Positions 6,490 through 14,073 of a stretch of DNA of 15,481 nt are shown piece after piece. The DNA is from Ignavibacteriota bacterium (GTDB taxonomy: Bacteria > Bacteroidota > Ignavibacteria > Palsa-1295). The translations under genes were made by a program, and so were the position numbers. A model generated the notes under the pieces. It was not told the DNA's origin, did no database searches, and saw only the letters and a list, made by a program, of their open reading frames with translations. The stretch's first letter is position 1. The number at the start of each line of letters is the position of its first letter. The stretch lies in the NCBI GenBank assembly GCA_025357895.1, contig JANYLL010000371.1:1-15481 (forward strand), in the 5' to 3' direction.

Positions 6490-6900
6490 CTATTCTTCCG
6501 ACGCTGTTTCGGCTTCCAATTGAGGGTTTCCGTATGAAGGCCGTTTATCTTTTTTCAGAGTATCCCAATCTTTATCACGGTACGCACGAAGAGTATAACC
6601 TATCTGTTCGTCAAATGCTGCGGGACTATACGAAAAAATCAGCGGGCGTATATCGACATTCCATCCTTCGAGATGTTTTGGATTATAAAGTGCTTCTCGT
6701 TCTTCAGCAGTTTCGCAGTAAAAGATCGCTGTGCCACCATGCTTGCCGATAAAATGATCGTGAAAGATCACAAGCGGCAGTGAGCGGTCGCCGACGAATT
6801 CATTGAATAGTCGATTTACTACTGATGGAAGTATCTCTGCCGGTGCATGGGCATACACAAGAAAGCAGCGTGCCTTTTTTAGATTTGGAAGAGTATCCAT
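6490..6900 (-). CDS. Small conserved-looking protein of unknown function
   Basis: A soluble 136-aa protein with no signal peptide or membrane segment. Visible features are KKARCFLVYAHAP near the N-terminus, VIFHDHFIGKHGGTAIFYCETAEEREAL in the middle, and an acidic C-terminus (EAETASEE). The alternating strands and helices in the middle would fit a ferredoxin-like alpha/beta fold such as the dimeric alpha/beta barrel proteins, but that is only a guess from the pattern. The H-D-H and the lone Cys in the central segment could be functional. It begins 21 bp after the peptide-binding lipoprotein gene on the same strand, so co-transcription is likely, and it converges on the ECF operon with only 3 bp between stop codons. 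Confidence 0.75.
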   Translation of the reverse strand: MDTLPNLKKARCFLVYAHAPAEILPSVVNRLFNEFVGDRSLPLVIFHDHFIGKHGGTAIFYCETAEEREALYNPKHLEGWNVDIRPLIFSYSPAAFDEQIGYTLRAYRDKDWDTLKKDKRPSYGNPQLEAETASEE

Positions 6901-6921
6901 GTTATTCTACTCATAATATTA

Positions 6922-8631
6922 TTACTCCGAAAGCCATACTCTCTTCATCGGATTATTATCCTGCGCATCGATCGGGAAGTCCTTCACCCATGGTTGGATA
7001 ACATGATAATCTTCATCATAGTACAGTATGATCTGCGGCGCATCACGGATCGCTAATTCATCGCATTGTGCCCAAAGCTCCATAACTTTTGCACGGTCAA
7101 CTTCTGCAATCGCTTGCTCATACAGTTTATCGAATTCCGGGTTCTTATAGCGTGTTTGATTAATTGAACTTGGTCCGTTCGATGGAATATTCTTGCTATA
7201 AAGAAGATTCAGGAAATTTTGCGGATCAGGGTAATCTGCGATCCATCCGAGGCGGAAATATGCGGCTTTTCCATCATCGATCATCGGCGTAAGCTGTGCC
7301 CATTCCTTAACTTCAAGGTGAATATCAAGTCCTAAATTTTCTTTGATCATAGCTTGCACCGCTTGTGCAACATCTTCATTTCTGCCGCCGCCTTTATTGA
7401 CATAAAGTGTTAGCTCAGGAAATTCGCCTTTGAGTTCTTTCTTTGCGATATCGAGTTCGGCTCTGGCACTATCGGGATTGAAGAGGAAGCCCTGGACCTG
7501 ATCGAATGGAAATCCCGGCATCGAAGGCGGCACTAAGCCATGCTCTCCCGGAGCGGCTGCCTGATTTTTAAGAATATACTTTACGATCTTCCTTCTATCA
7601 ACACAAAAACTTATCGCGCGGCGAAGATGAACATTTGATACTCCTGCCATTTGCGTATTGAAGCCATGAAATTGGGTTGCTATTGCTGCGATCTTACCTA
7701 ACTGGTATTTTTTATATTCGCCTTTCAGATTTTTATTTTCATCGACGACATCGGCGAAGAATTCATTGGGGATGCGATATTTATGGTCGAGATTTCCTTG
7801 CTTAAATTCCAAAAATTCTGCTTTGTCATCCTGCATAAAGCTGAAACGAACAGTATCAAGATAAGGGAGCTGGTTGCCTGCATCGTCTTTTCCCCAATAA
7901 TGTTCATTCCGAACGAGCATGCAATACCTGCCTTCTTTATATTCGACAAAGCGGAAAGGACCTGTTCCGACTCCATGATGAGTGAAATCTTTTCCGTATT
8001 TTTCGACTGCTTCATGAGGATAGATAAAGGCATTCCCGACCATGCAATAATTTATGAATGGAGAGAAGGCAGCTTTTAAGGTTACAACAAATGTTGAATC
8101 ATCAGGCGCTTGCAAACCTGCAACGCCGCCGGGCATTTTTGCCTTGCTATCGAAATATTCTTTTGCTCCTTTAATGATTTGGAAATACGGTAGAGCCAAA
8201 GTATTTGTAGCCGGATCAAGTGCGCGGCTCCAACAATAGACAATATCCTTTGCGATCATTTTTCTTCCCTTGGAATCAGGGAAACACGCATCATCCTGAA
8301 AACACACATCGGTGCGAAGATGGAAGGTATAAGTAATTCCATCAGGAGAAATATCCGGCAATGCCCTCGCAAGTCCGGGATGTAAGCTTAATGCATTATC
8401 GAAAGAAAGCAGACGGTCGTAAATATTCTCTGCGATATGAGAGCTTGTCTGATCGTTGATCTGCGGTGGATCGAGCGACCGGAGATCTCCGGTTTCATTT
8501 AAATGAATAGGACCCCCAAGTTTTTTGCCGCCTTTACCTTCGCGAAGAGAATGATGAGATTCGCTCTTTTTGCTGCATGATGTGAATGCAAATACTGACG
8601 AGAGAAAGAATAAAACGAGGATTTTTTTCAT
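6922..8631 (-). CDS. Family-5 solute-binding lipoprotein of an oligopeptide-type ABC transporter
   Basis: This 569-aa protein is the substrate-capturing component of a peptide/nickel/opine-class ABC importer. It has a signal peptide and lipobox F16-T17-S18-C19, a charged linker, and the family-5 core starting at LNETGDLRSLDPPQINDQTS (about 44-63). GTGPFRFVEYKEG (222-234), the family's conserved G-T-G-P-F loop, follows, as does a long domain ending in DFPIDAQDNNPMKRVW. The size and the GDLRSLDPP-type start fit an oligopeptide binder better than a nickel binder. C110 and C116 (VCFQDDACF) could form a small disulfide loop. No permease or ATPase gene lies nearby, so it either serves a transporter encoded elsewhere or is an orphan. 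The ATG at 8629-8631 starts a textbook signal sequence. The downstream small gene probably shares its transcript. Confidence 0.93.
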   Translation of the reverse strand: MKKILVLFFLSSVFAFTSCSKKSESHHSLREGKGGKKLGGPIHLNETGDLRSLDPPQINDQTSSHIAENIYDRLLSFDNALSLHPGLARALPDISPDGITYTFHLRTDVCFQDDACFPDSKGRKMIAKDIVYCWSRALDPATNTLALPYFQIIKGAKEYFDSKAKMPGGVAGLQAPDDSTFVVTLKAAFSPFINYCMVGNAFIYPHEAVEKYGKDFTHHGVGTGPFRFVEYKEGRYCMLVRNEHYWGKDDAGNQLPYLDTVRFSFMQDDKAEFLEFKQGNLDHKYRIPNEFFADVVDENKNLKGEYKKYQLGKIAAIATQFHGFNTQMAGVSNVHLRRAISFCVDRRKIVKYILKNQAAAPGEHGLVPPSMPGFPFDQVQGFLFNPDSARAELDIAKKELKGEFPELTLYVNKGGGRNEDVAQAVQAMIKENLGLDIHLEVKEWAQLTPMIDDGKAAYFRLGWIADYPDPQNFLNLLYSKNIPSNGPSSINQTRYKNPEFDKLYEQAIAEVDRAKVMELWAQCDELAIRDAPQIILYYDEDYHVIQPWVKDFPIDAQDNNPMKRVWLSE

Positions 8632-8741
8632 ACAATCAGTGAGATGATAAAAATTAATGAGATAGTGAAACCCAAAGAATAGGGGATGGAATCCCGTAAT
8701 AGTATCGGAACTTACCCTTCTAAATTCTCATTTGCCATGCC
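8632..8741. promoter_or_regulatory. Divergent intergenic region
   Basis: Genes on both sides read outward, so promoters for the solute-binding lipoprotein (leftward) and for the small His/Cys protein (rightward) should be here. A short palindrome GGGAT-GGA-ATCCC (8683-8695) is the only symmetric site I see. I could not define -35/-10 or -33/-7 elements with confidence. Confidence 0.3.
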
Positions 8742-9077
8742 GTGAAGAACGCAAGCACCATATTCCGCACACAGAAGTCGCCTTTTTTGCGATGCCTGAT
8801 AGGTATGGTAACCGTTTTGATTTTTACCGTTAAGCTTGCTACGCCTTTCCTTCACACCCATCAGTTTGACGAATCCTCAACGAAATTCCTAAGTATTTCT
8901 TCGGTTCATTGCGATGCCTGCGAATATGAATCAACTCAGGCAGTCGAACCCGGCACTGCAATTATTTTACCCTCGGTTTTTTTTAGATACGAATCAAAAG
9001 TATACCAAATAGTTACTGTTTTTGTTAGTGCTATTCATTCCTCTTCTGAATCCCGCGGTCCGCCACAGTTTTCCTAA
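8742..9077 (+). CDS. Small His/Cys membrane protein (DUF2946-like appearance)
   Basis: This 111-aa product has a basic N-terminus, one hydrophobic segment (about 16-34), then H-T-H (38-40), H-C-D-A-C (56-60; C57, C60) and a C-terminal S-R-G-P-P (104-108). A single N-terminal anchor, His/Cys ligands and an R-G-P-P end resemble the small DUF2946-type proteins often found beside TonB-dependent metal receptors. The match is by pattern only. It probably sits in the inner membrane or periplasm and binds a metal or forms a disulfide. The start is GTG at 8742; the nearest upstream ATG (8737) runs into a stop after one codon. It precedes the TonB-dependent receptor by 102 bp on the same strand. Confidence 0.65.
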   Translation: MKNASTIFRTQKSPFLRCLIGMVTVLIFTVKLATPFLHTHQFDESSTKFLSISSVHCDACEYESTQAVEPGTAIILPSVFFRYESKVYQIVTVFVSAIHSSSESRGPPQFS

Positions 9078-9179
9078 TCCCCGTTTTACTGGTTAAACTT
9101 CACCCGTTCCCCCATTAAGTTTTTGGAAGTTATTGACTCTCCATTTATTTTTTCTTTAGGAAAATTTTTAGTATTTTGT

Positions 9180-11528
9180 ATGAAAATTTTTATCATAGTA
9201 TTTTTTTTATTTTTAGTATCCACTCTATCATTTGGGAAAGTTATTGTTCCTGATGTAGGTCTTTCACTTACGGTCATTGTGCTCGATAGCACTCAGAACG
9301 CACCCATTCAACTTGCACGCATTACACTTCGGCGTAAGGGGTTATTAGTTGAGGGTAAAGTCACCGATATCACTGGTCGCGTCCAATTCAAAGATCTCTC
9401 ATCCGGCTCTTATGCAATATCGGTGCGCTTTGTGGGGTATGAAGAATTCAATGATTCTCTTTTTCTGGATAAACCGAGTTTCACAGATACAATCAGATTA
9501 ATTGAGACTAAACATGAGGATATCGAAGTAGGCGCCGAACAGGAATTGAATATTACATCGGTCGATATTAGATCCGGCAATCAAATTTTTGAAGCCGAGG
9601 ATAATCATGCCTCACCGAATTCCGGAATGGTAAAGATCTTACAGGAAAATGTTCTCGGAGCAGCTAAAGCACCGACCGGCGAAGTCCATATCCGCGGACA
9701 ACATGCAGAATACGCTTACTACGTTGATGGAATTCCTATTCCTCCAAAGGTTTTTGGCGGGTTCAATGAAGTTGTTGACGAGAAGGTTATTGCCCGTGCA
9801 GAATTTCTCACCGGTGGGCTACCAGCCGAGTACGGAGGACAAACTGCTGCAGCGATCGTTTTGCAAAATCATGTTCCGTCGGGGCATTTGCATCTTGATT
9901 TCGAAACGTATGCCGGAAGCTATCTCGGAAGGAATAATATCGCTCCTGATTCTCTAGGTATCGGCGCTCAGAAATTGAAACCCGTAAATCTCAATGGGGA
10001 AGCTCTTTCAATAAGCGATCATATTGGTAATTTTGGTTTTTTCATTGCCGGCAGCCGCGCTGAGACTGACCGCCGCATTGATGCTCCGCTGCCATATATC
10101 TATCACAATCACGGTTGGGACTATTTTACGTATGCAAAACTTGATCTTTTACTCGGCGATAATGATTATTTTACTTCGAATATTAATTGGAGCAAAACCC
10201 TGACGCAAGTTCCGTTTGATCCGGTAGGAGACGGAAGAAAAAATGATATGCAAATTTCGAGTAATTCGTACCAGACGCTTTCATTCTTTCATACGTTCAG
10301 CCGCGAGAACGAATCTGAAAGTGATCTCTTTATGGGTTTATTTGCTCGTCAAGGAAGTCTGCTCTTTACTCCGGGAAATATCGATCCGCATAATTTCTAT
10401 TTTACTACCGATACTGCGAAAGGTTATATCCTCAGTGAAGATCGCAGCTATTCGACATTTGGTTTATACTCAAAATTTAATAAGCGTTTTTCCCATGAAT
10501 TTCTTTTGAGTGCCGGATTAAATATTTCGCGAACTGACGGTAAGGGCACCTTCGATGCTTTTGATACAACAGGTATCGCAGGACCTGTAATAAATTCGAA
10601 TTTTACAGGTACCGATTTTGGATTGTACCTTCAATCGGAATATCATCCGTTTGAGTGGAGCAGGTTCGATCTTGGAATTCGTTACGATCAGCAGATAGCA
10701 CCGGATCGACCACTTCAAAAGCAGTTCAGCCCGCGCTTGCGATGGAATATTTTTCTTGATGACGCTACAACGTTGTATCTTTCCTACGGAAAATATCTTA
10801 TTCTTTCAAATATCGAAGGAATTCGTAATATTGCATCGGCTGTAAGTAATAGTGTAATTCCTACACTTGCCGAACGTGATGATGCGTATGAAATAGGATT
10901 GCTCCATTCTTTCGATTTCGGATTACGGGGGAAGATCGATGCCTTCCATAAAACTTCCTTGCCGGGCGTAGATGATCAAACCATCGGAAATAGCGCGATC
11001 GAAACAGAAGTTAATATTGCGAAAGTAAAAGTTACCGGAGTGGAGGCGGGAATTTCTTATTCCTTGGCATCAGTGCCTATTACTGGTTACCTCAATGTTT
11101 CGATCATCCATGCTTATGGTTCGGGAGCAATCACAGGCGGTTTTCTTCCGATCAATACTGCAGGCAGTGCAACCGATCTCGATCATGATGAGCGCGCATC
11201 GGTTGTGGCTTCGTTAAACTATAATCCGAAAGGTTGGTTTTCGAACGTGACAGCAATTTATGGCTCTGGACTTACCAATGGCAGTCAGAATTTTGATTAT
11301 AAAACAGGACTTTTTGATTTTAACAAAGGCGCACATACAAATCCGGCGTGGATAGTGAATATCTCTGCAGGTTACACCTTTAATTTTGATGGCGGGGCAA
11401 TGATACAGCCTTCGCTGTATATAAATAATCTGTTCGATCATGAGCATCTTATCAAAGGCGCTTTTTTTAGCGGTGCCTCATGGGAAGAACCCAGAAGTAT
11501 CATGTTGAAGGTTTTAGTGCATATATAG
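9180..11528 (+). CDS. TonB-dependent outer-membrane receptor
   Basis: This 782-aa protein imports a ligand across the outer membrane using TonB energy. In order: a signal peptide (1-19); a carboxypeptidase-regulatory-like beta-sandwich (about 28-108, with TDITGRVQFKDLSSGSYAIS and VRFVGYEEF), typical of Bacteroidota receptors; and a plug (about 150-230) with HIRGQHAEYAYYVDGIPIP and FLTGGLPAEYGGQTAAAI. A long beta-barrel follows, including a WSRFDLGIRYDQQ strand and YINNLFDHEHLI near the end. No SusD partner follows, so a glycan-uptake pair is unlikely. The His/Cys protein upstream hints at a metal or metal-chelate ligand. The ATG at 9180 is chosen because the hydrophobic signal starts there; a TTG at 9123 would add 19 residues. 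No terminator is obvious downstream. Confidence 0.93.
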   Translation: MKIFIIVFFLFLVSTLSFGKVIVPDVGLSLTVIVLDSTQNAPIQLARITLRRKGLLVEGKVTDITGRVQFKDLSSGSYAISVRFVGYEEFNDSLFLDKPSFTDTIRLIETKHEDIEVGAEQELNITSVDIRSGNQIFEAEDNHASPNSGMVKILQENVLGAAKAPTGEVHIRGQHAEYAYYVDGIPIPPKVFGGFNEVVDEKVIARAEFLTGGLPAEYGGQTAAAIVLQNHVPSGHLHLDFETYAGSYLGRNNIAPDSLGIGAQKLKPVNLNGEALSISDHIGNFGFFIAGSRAETDRRIDAPLPYIYHNHGWDYFTYAKLDLLLGDNDYFTSNINWSKTLTQVPFDPVGDGRKNDMQISSNSYQTLSFFHTFSRENESESDLFMGLFARQGSLLFTPGNIDPHNFYFTTDTAKGYILSEDRSYSTFGLYSKFNKRFSHEFLLSAGLNISRTDGKGTFDAFDTTGIAGPVINSNFTGTDFGLYLQSEYHPFEWSRFDLGIRYDQQIAPDRPLQKQFSPRLRWNIFLDDATTLYLSYGKYLILSNIEGIRNIASAVSNSVIPTLAERDDAYEIGLLHSFDFGLRGKIDAFHKTSLPGVDDQTIGNSAIETEVNIAKVKVTGVEAGISYSLASVPITGYLNVSIIHAYGSGAITGGFLPINTAGSATDLDHDERASVVASLNYNPKGWFSNVTAIYGSGLTNGSQNFDYKTGLFDFNKGAHTNPAWIVNISAGYTFNFDGGAMIQPSLYINNLFDHEHLIKGAFFSGASWEEPRSIMLKVLVHI

Positions 11529-11632
11529 GCATCTATCAGCAAGGTATTACTGATTCCTCATTCTCAATTCTTTGAACTTGTTCATATTTGAGGACGTTAG
11601 AAGAATCCTTGCAATATAGGGTGAAATGCCTT
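11529..11632. other. Leader region of the tRNA pair
   Basis: The spacer between the receptor stop and tRNA-Arg should hold the tRNA promoter, but I see no clean match to a sigma-70 pair. It contains the left arms of two inverted repeats whose right arms lie beyond tRNA-Arg: CATATTTGAG (11583-11592) and ATCCTTGC (11605-11612). Confidence 0.35.
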
Positions 11633-11706
<74 letters not shown>

Positions 11707-11729
11707 CTACAAGCAAGGATGTGAAGAAG

Positions 11730-11749
11730 AAGGGTGAATTTTTACCCTT
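11730..11749 (+). other. Small hairpin between the two tRNAs
   Basis: AAGGGT (11730-11735) pairs with ACCCTT (11744-11749), extended by weak G-T and A-T pairs into the loop. It sits in the spacer between tRNA-Arg and tRNA-His and may guide processing of a joint transcript. The short T-run lies in the loop rather than after the stem, so it is not a standard terminator. Confidence 0.4.
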
Positions 11750-11759
11750 ACTCAAATAT

Positions 11760-11834
11760 GGCGGGATTAGCTCAGTCGGTTAGAGCGCCAGGATGTGGCC
11801 CTGGAGGTCATGGGTTCGATCCCCATATCTCGCC
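11760..11834 (+). tRNA. tRNA-His (anticodon GTG)
   Basis: The acceptor stem GCGGGAT/ATCTCGC is preceded by an encoded G at 11760 facing C at 11834. This is the extra G-1:C73 pair that marks bacterial tRNA-His. The D arm is GCTCAGTCGGTTAGAGC, the anticodon stem is CCAGG/CCTGG with loop ATGTGGC (anticodon GTG), and the T arm contains GGGTTCGATCCCC. CCA is not encoded. It lies 53 bp after tRNA-Arg. Confidence 0.95.
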
Positions 11835-11840
11835 CAGTTT

Positions 11841-11946
11841 AGGTGTTAGGAACCAGGTATTAGGTGTCAGGGAAACGCCCTCGTTTTGGAGGGCTTTTTC
11901 ATTACTTCTGCCTGACACCTAATATCCAATACCTGACACCTAATTT
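11841..11946. repeat. GGTGT-type inverted repeat array enclosing a terminator
   Basis: Between tRNA-His and gltX, units related to AGGTGTTAGG/AGGTATTAGGTGTCAGG (11841-11871) are inverted on the right as CCTGACACCTAATA (11911-11924), and a second copy, CCTGACACCTAA, follows (11932-11943). The arms 11858-11871 and 11911-11924 are a perfect 14-bp inverted repeat. The right part ends a few bases before the gltX ATG. It looks like a dispersed intergenic repeat family, different in sequence from the one at 658-710. Confidence 0.7.
11877..11899 (+). terminator. Intrinsic terminator after the tRNA genes
   Basis: GCCCTC (11877-11882) pairs with GAGGGC (11889-11894) around a 6-nt loop and is followed directly by TTTTT (11895-11899). 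This is a standard rho-independent terminator placed 43 bp after tRNA-His. It sits inside the loop of the larger 14-bp inverted repeat. Confidence 0.8.
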
Positions 11947-11947
11947 T

Positions 11948-13387
11948 ATGGTAAGAGTACGATTCGCCCCATCACCTACAGGTTTCGTCCACGTCGGATC
12001 GCTCCGGACGGCGCTTTATAATTTCCTTTTTGCGCGGCATCATGGAGGCGTGAATATTCTTCGCGTTGAAGATACAGATCGTACTCGGCTTGTTGAAGGA
12101 GCAGTAGATAATTTGCTCCGCACAATGGAGTGGGTCGGAATTACTTTCGATGAAGGTCCGGAACAAGGTGGAGAATACGGTCCTTATACGCAGTCCGAGC
12201 GCACCGATATTTATAGAAAACATGCTAACGAGCTTATAAAAAATGTTAAAGCGTATCCATGTTTTTGCACTGCAGAACGCTTAGATGAAGTCCGCAAGAA
12301 AATGCAGGCTGCCGGTCAGCCTCCTATGTATGATCGTCATTGCCGGAATTTGACAGAAGAGGAAGTCGAAGTAAAAATGGAAGCCGGCATCCCGCATGTC
12401 GTAAGGCTTCGTGTCCCGCTTGGCGAGACAATAACCTTTAATGATCTTGTTCGCGGCGATGTATCTTTCGATTCAAAGACAATAGATGACCAGGTACTTC
12501 TAAAATCCGATGGCTTTCCGACATATCATCTTGCAAATGTCATTGACGATTACATGATGAAGATCTCTCATGTTATCCGAGGCGAGGAATGGTTATCCTC
12601 TACTCCAAAGCATGTGCTGCTTTACCGTGCATTCGGATGGGAAAATGCGATGCCGAAATTCGCGCACTTACCCTTGCTTCTGAATCCTGATCGTAGCAAG
12701 CTCTCAAAGCGTCAGGGTGATGTAGCTGTCGAAAACTTCCGCGATAAAGGTTACCTTCCGGATGCACTTATTAATTTTGTTGCATTGCTTGGATGGAATC
12801 CATCTGCGACCGAAGAGATCTACTCGATGGATGAGCTTATTGCACAATTCGATCTCGAGAAAGTCAATAAAGCCGGAGCTATTTTCGGCAAAGAGAAACT
12901 TGATTGGACGAATGCTGAATATATCCGAAAGAAATCTCCGGATGAACTATTAGTTTTAGTCAAACCGATTGCAACTGAGCGGGGCTTTAGCGTAAGCGAT
13001 GATTATCTGAGAAAAGTAATTCATTTAATGCAGGAGCGTGCCCGAAGTACATTTGATTTCATTGATTTCGCAAGTTATTTCTTCAAGGCGCCGACAGAAT
13101 TTGATGAAAAATCGAAAGCCAAGAACTGGACTTTAGATGCGAAAGAGAGAATGATAGAGATCCTGACACAATTCAAGTCACTTTCGGAGTGGACTCACAA
13201 TTCGATCGAAGGAGTTATTCGGTCTTATGCGGAATCAAAAACAATATCAGCAGGGAAACTCATTCATCCCCTTCGTCTTGCAGTAAGTGGTGTGGGCATG
13301 GGTCCCGGTCTTTTTGAAATGCTTGAAGTGATCGGCAAAGAAGAAGTGTGCAAACGGATCGAGTATGCTTTAGTGAATTTGAATTAA
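11948..13387 (+). CDS. gltX: Glutamyl-tRNA synthetase
   Basis: This class I cytoplasmic enzyme charges tRNA-Glu with glutamate using ATP. The 479-aa length is normal for bacterial GltX. Seen: FAPSPTG (6-12), the HIGH-equivalent H15-V-G-S18, RVEDTDRTR (39-47), and a C-F-C (105-107) followed by Y128 and C132, a zinc-knuckle pattern of the C-x-C...Y...C type. VIRGEEWLSSTP (209-220) and the ATP-binding KLSKR (251-255) follow, then an all-helical anticodon-binding region to the C-terminus. The ATG at 11948 begins the Rossmann strand directly; an in-frame extension back to 11864 would run through the repeat and terminator and is rejected. There is no Shine-Dalgarno, and the leader is largely the inverted repeat. 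Its own promoter must lie in the short space after the terminator or within the repeat. Confidence 0.97.
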   Translation: MVRVRFAPSPTGFVHVGSLRTALYNFLFARHHGGVNILRVEDTDRTRLVEGAVDNLLRTMEWVGITFDEGPEQGGEYGPYTQSERTDIYRKHANELIKNVKAYPCFCTAERLDEVRKKMQAAGQPPMYDRHCRNLTEEEVEVKMEAGIPHVVRLRVPLGETITFNDLVRGDVSFDSKTIDDQVLLKSDGFPTYHLANVIDDYMMKISHVIRGEEWLSSTPKHVLLYRAFGWENAMPKFAHLPLLLNPDRSKLSKRQGDVAVENFRDKGYLPDALINFVALLGWNPSATEEIYSMDELIAQFDLEKVNKAGAIFGKEKLDWTNAEYIRKKSPDELLVLVKPIATERGFSVSDDYLRKVIHLMQERARSTFDFIDFASYFFKAPTEFDEKSKAKNWTLDAKERMIEILTQFKSLSEWTHNSIEGVIRSYAESKTISAGKLIHPLRLAVSGVGMGPGLFEMLEVIGKEEVCKRIEYALVNLN

Positions 13388-13466
13388 TCTGCAACGGGCA
13401 GTGATCTTCGCACCAAAAGCAATCATATCTGGTTTTATTATACGTGAAATTTATCCAACGTACACC

Positions 13467-13997
13467 ATGAAGAATTTTATAGCAGCTTTTTTTCTTATTT
13501 CCTGTTTATCGATTTCAGCAAGGGTCTTTGCTCATACTGATTCCACGAAGGTAATTGAGTCTATGAATTTCAGCGTTACCGATGTGAATGGTGATGAAAT
13601 GTCATTCAAAAGTTTTCTTGGAAAGGGACCCTTACTTGTGAATTTCTGGGCGCTTTGGTGCGAGCCGTGCAAGCAGGAGATGAAAGCTTTTATGGCTATA
13701 ACGGAGAAATTAAAAGCCAGAGGAGTTTCGATGGTTTCGATCAATACCGATAAGGTCAAATCAATAGCGAAGGTGCGAGCATGGGTGAAGTCACAAGGTA
13801 TTACGCAGCCAATGCTTGTCGATCCTGACGGCAATATTGCAAATAACCAATTCTCAATGGAGTCGCTTCCGTATTCGCTGCTTCTAAAGCCGGATGGAAA
13901 AGTTTATAAGAAGCATATCGGTTTTACTGCCGGTGATGAAGTTGCGATCGAAAAAGAATTGGATGAATTGATCGAAGAGTTGTCGGAGAAAAAATAA
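13467..13997 (+). CDS. TlpA/ResA-type exported thioredoxin-like protein
   Basis: A periplasmic or membrane-tethered thiol-disulfide protein of 176 aa. An N-terminal hydrophobic signal or anchor (about 1-22) is followed by a TlpA-like fold with NFSVTDVNGDEMSF (34-47) and the strand LLVNFWALWCEPC (56-68), whose active-site cysteines are C65 and C68 (W-C-E-P-C). The cis-proline region is SLPYSLLL (133-140; P135), and KPDGKVYKKHIGF (141-153) is typical of the family. Such proteins usually reduce exported proteins, for example in cytochrome c maturation or outer-membrane protein folding. The ATG at 13467 begins the signal; a GTG at 13401 would add 22 non-conserved residues. It is 79 bp after gltX and 76 bp before the DUF6029 gene, with a hairpin in the latter gap, so it may be separated from that gene transcriptionally. 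Confidence 0.92.
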   Translation: MKNFIAAFFLISCLSISARVFAHTDSTKVIESMNFSVTDVNGDEMSFKSFLGKGPLLVNFWALWCEPCKQEMKAFMAITEKLKARGVSMVSINTDKVKSIAKVRAWVKSQGITQPMLVDPDGNIANNQFSMESLPYSLLLKPDGKVYKKHIGFTAGDEVAIEKELDELIEELSEKK

Positions 13998-14002
13998 TTA
14001 TG

Positions 14003-14052
14003 AGTAGTTCCGACTTTTAGCCGGAGCGAGCCGACTGAAAGTCGGTTCTACT
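14003..14052. repeat. Long imperfect hairpin in the TlpA-DUF6029 gap
   Basis: AGTAG (14003-14007) pairs with CTACT (14048-14052) and CCGACTTT (14010-14017) with AAAGTCGG (14038-14045), separated by a 2-nt T-T mismatch. Further pairing (AG/CT, CGG/CCG) continues inward to a small loop near 14025-14030. No T-run follows, so termination is not assured. The GC-rich, symmetric composition and AGTCGG cores suggest another dispersed palindromic element. Confidence 0.6.
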
Positions 14053-14073
14053 ATCTGAAAAATAATATTGAGA

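Noticed and set aside
8683..8695. Palindrome GGGAT-GGA-ATCCC as an operator
   Set aside because: A 5-bp stem with a 3-nt loop is expected by chance at this scale, and there is no second copy near a promoter.
9123..9179. N-terminal extension of the TonB receptor from a TTG
   Set aside because: The ATG at 9180 begins a normal signal peptide directly; the extension adds another hydrophobic stretch with no function.
11734..11922. Rightward 62-codon frame over tRNA-His
   Set aside because: It reads through the tRNA and the terminator; the peptide is a translation of structural RNA sequence.
11864..11947. N-terminal extension of gltX
   Set aside because: The extra 28 residues are translated from the inverted repeat and terminator; conserved GltX sequence starts at the ATG at 11948.
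13401..13466. N-terminal extension of the TlpA-like protein from a GTG
   Set aside because: The export signal begins at Met 13467; the extension would place charged residues ahead of a normal signal sequence.
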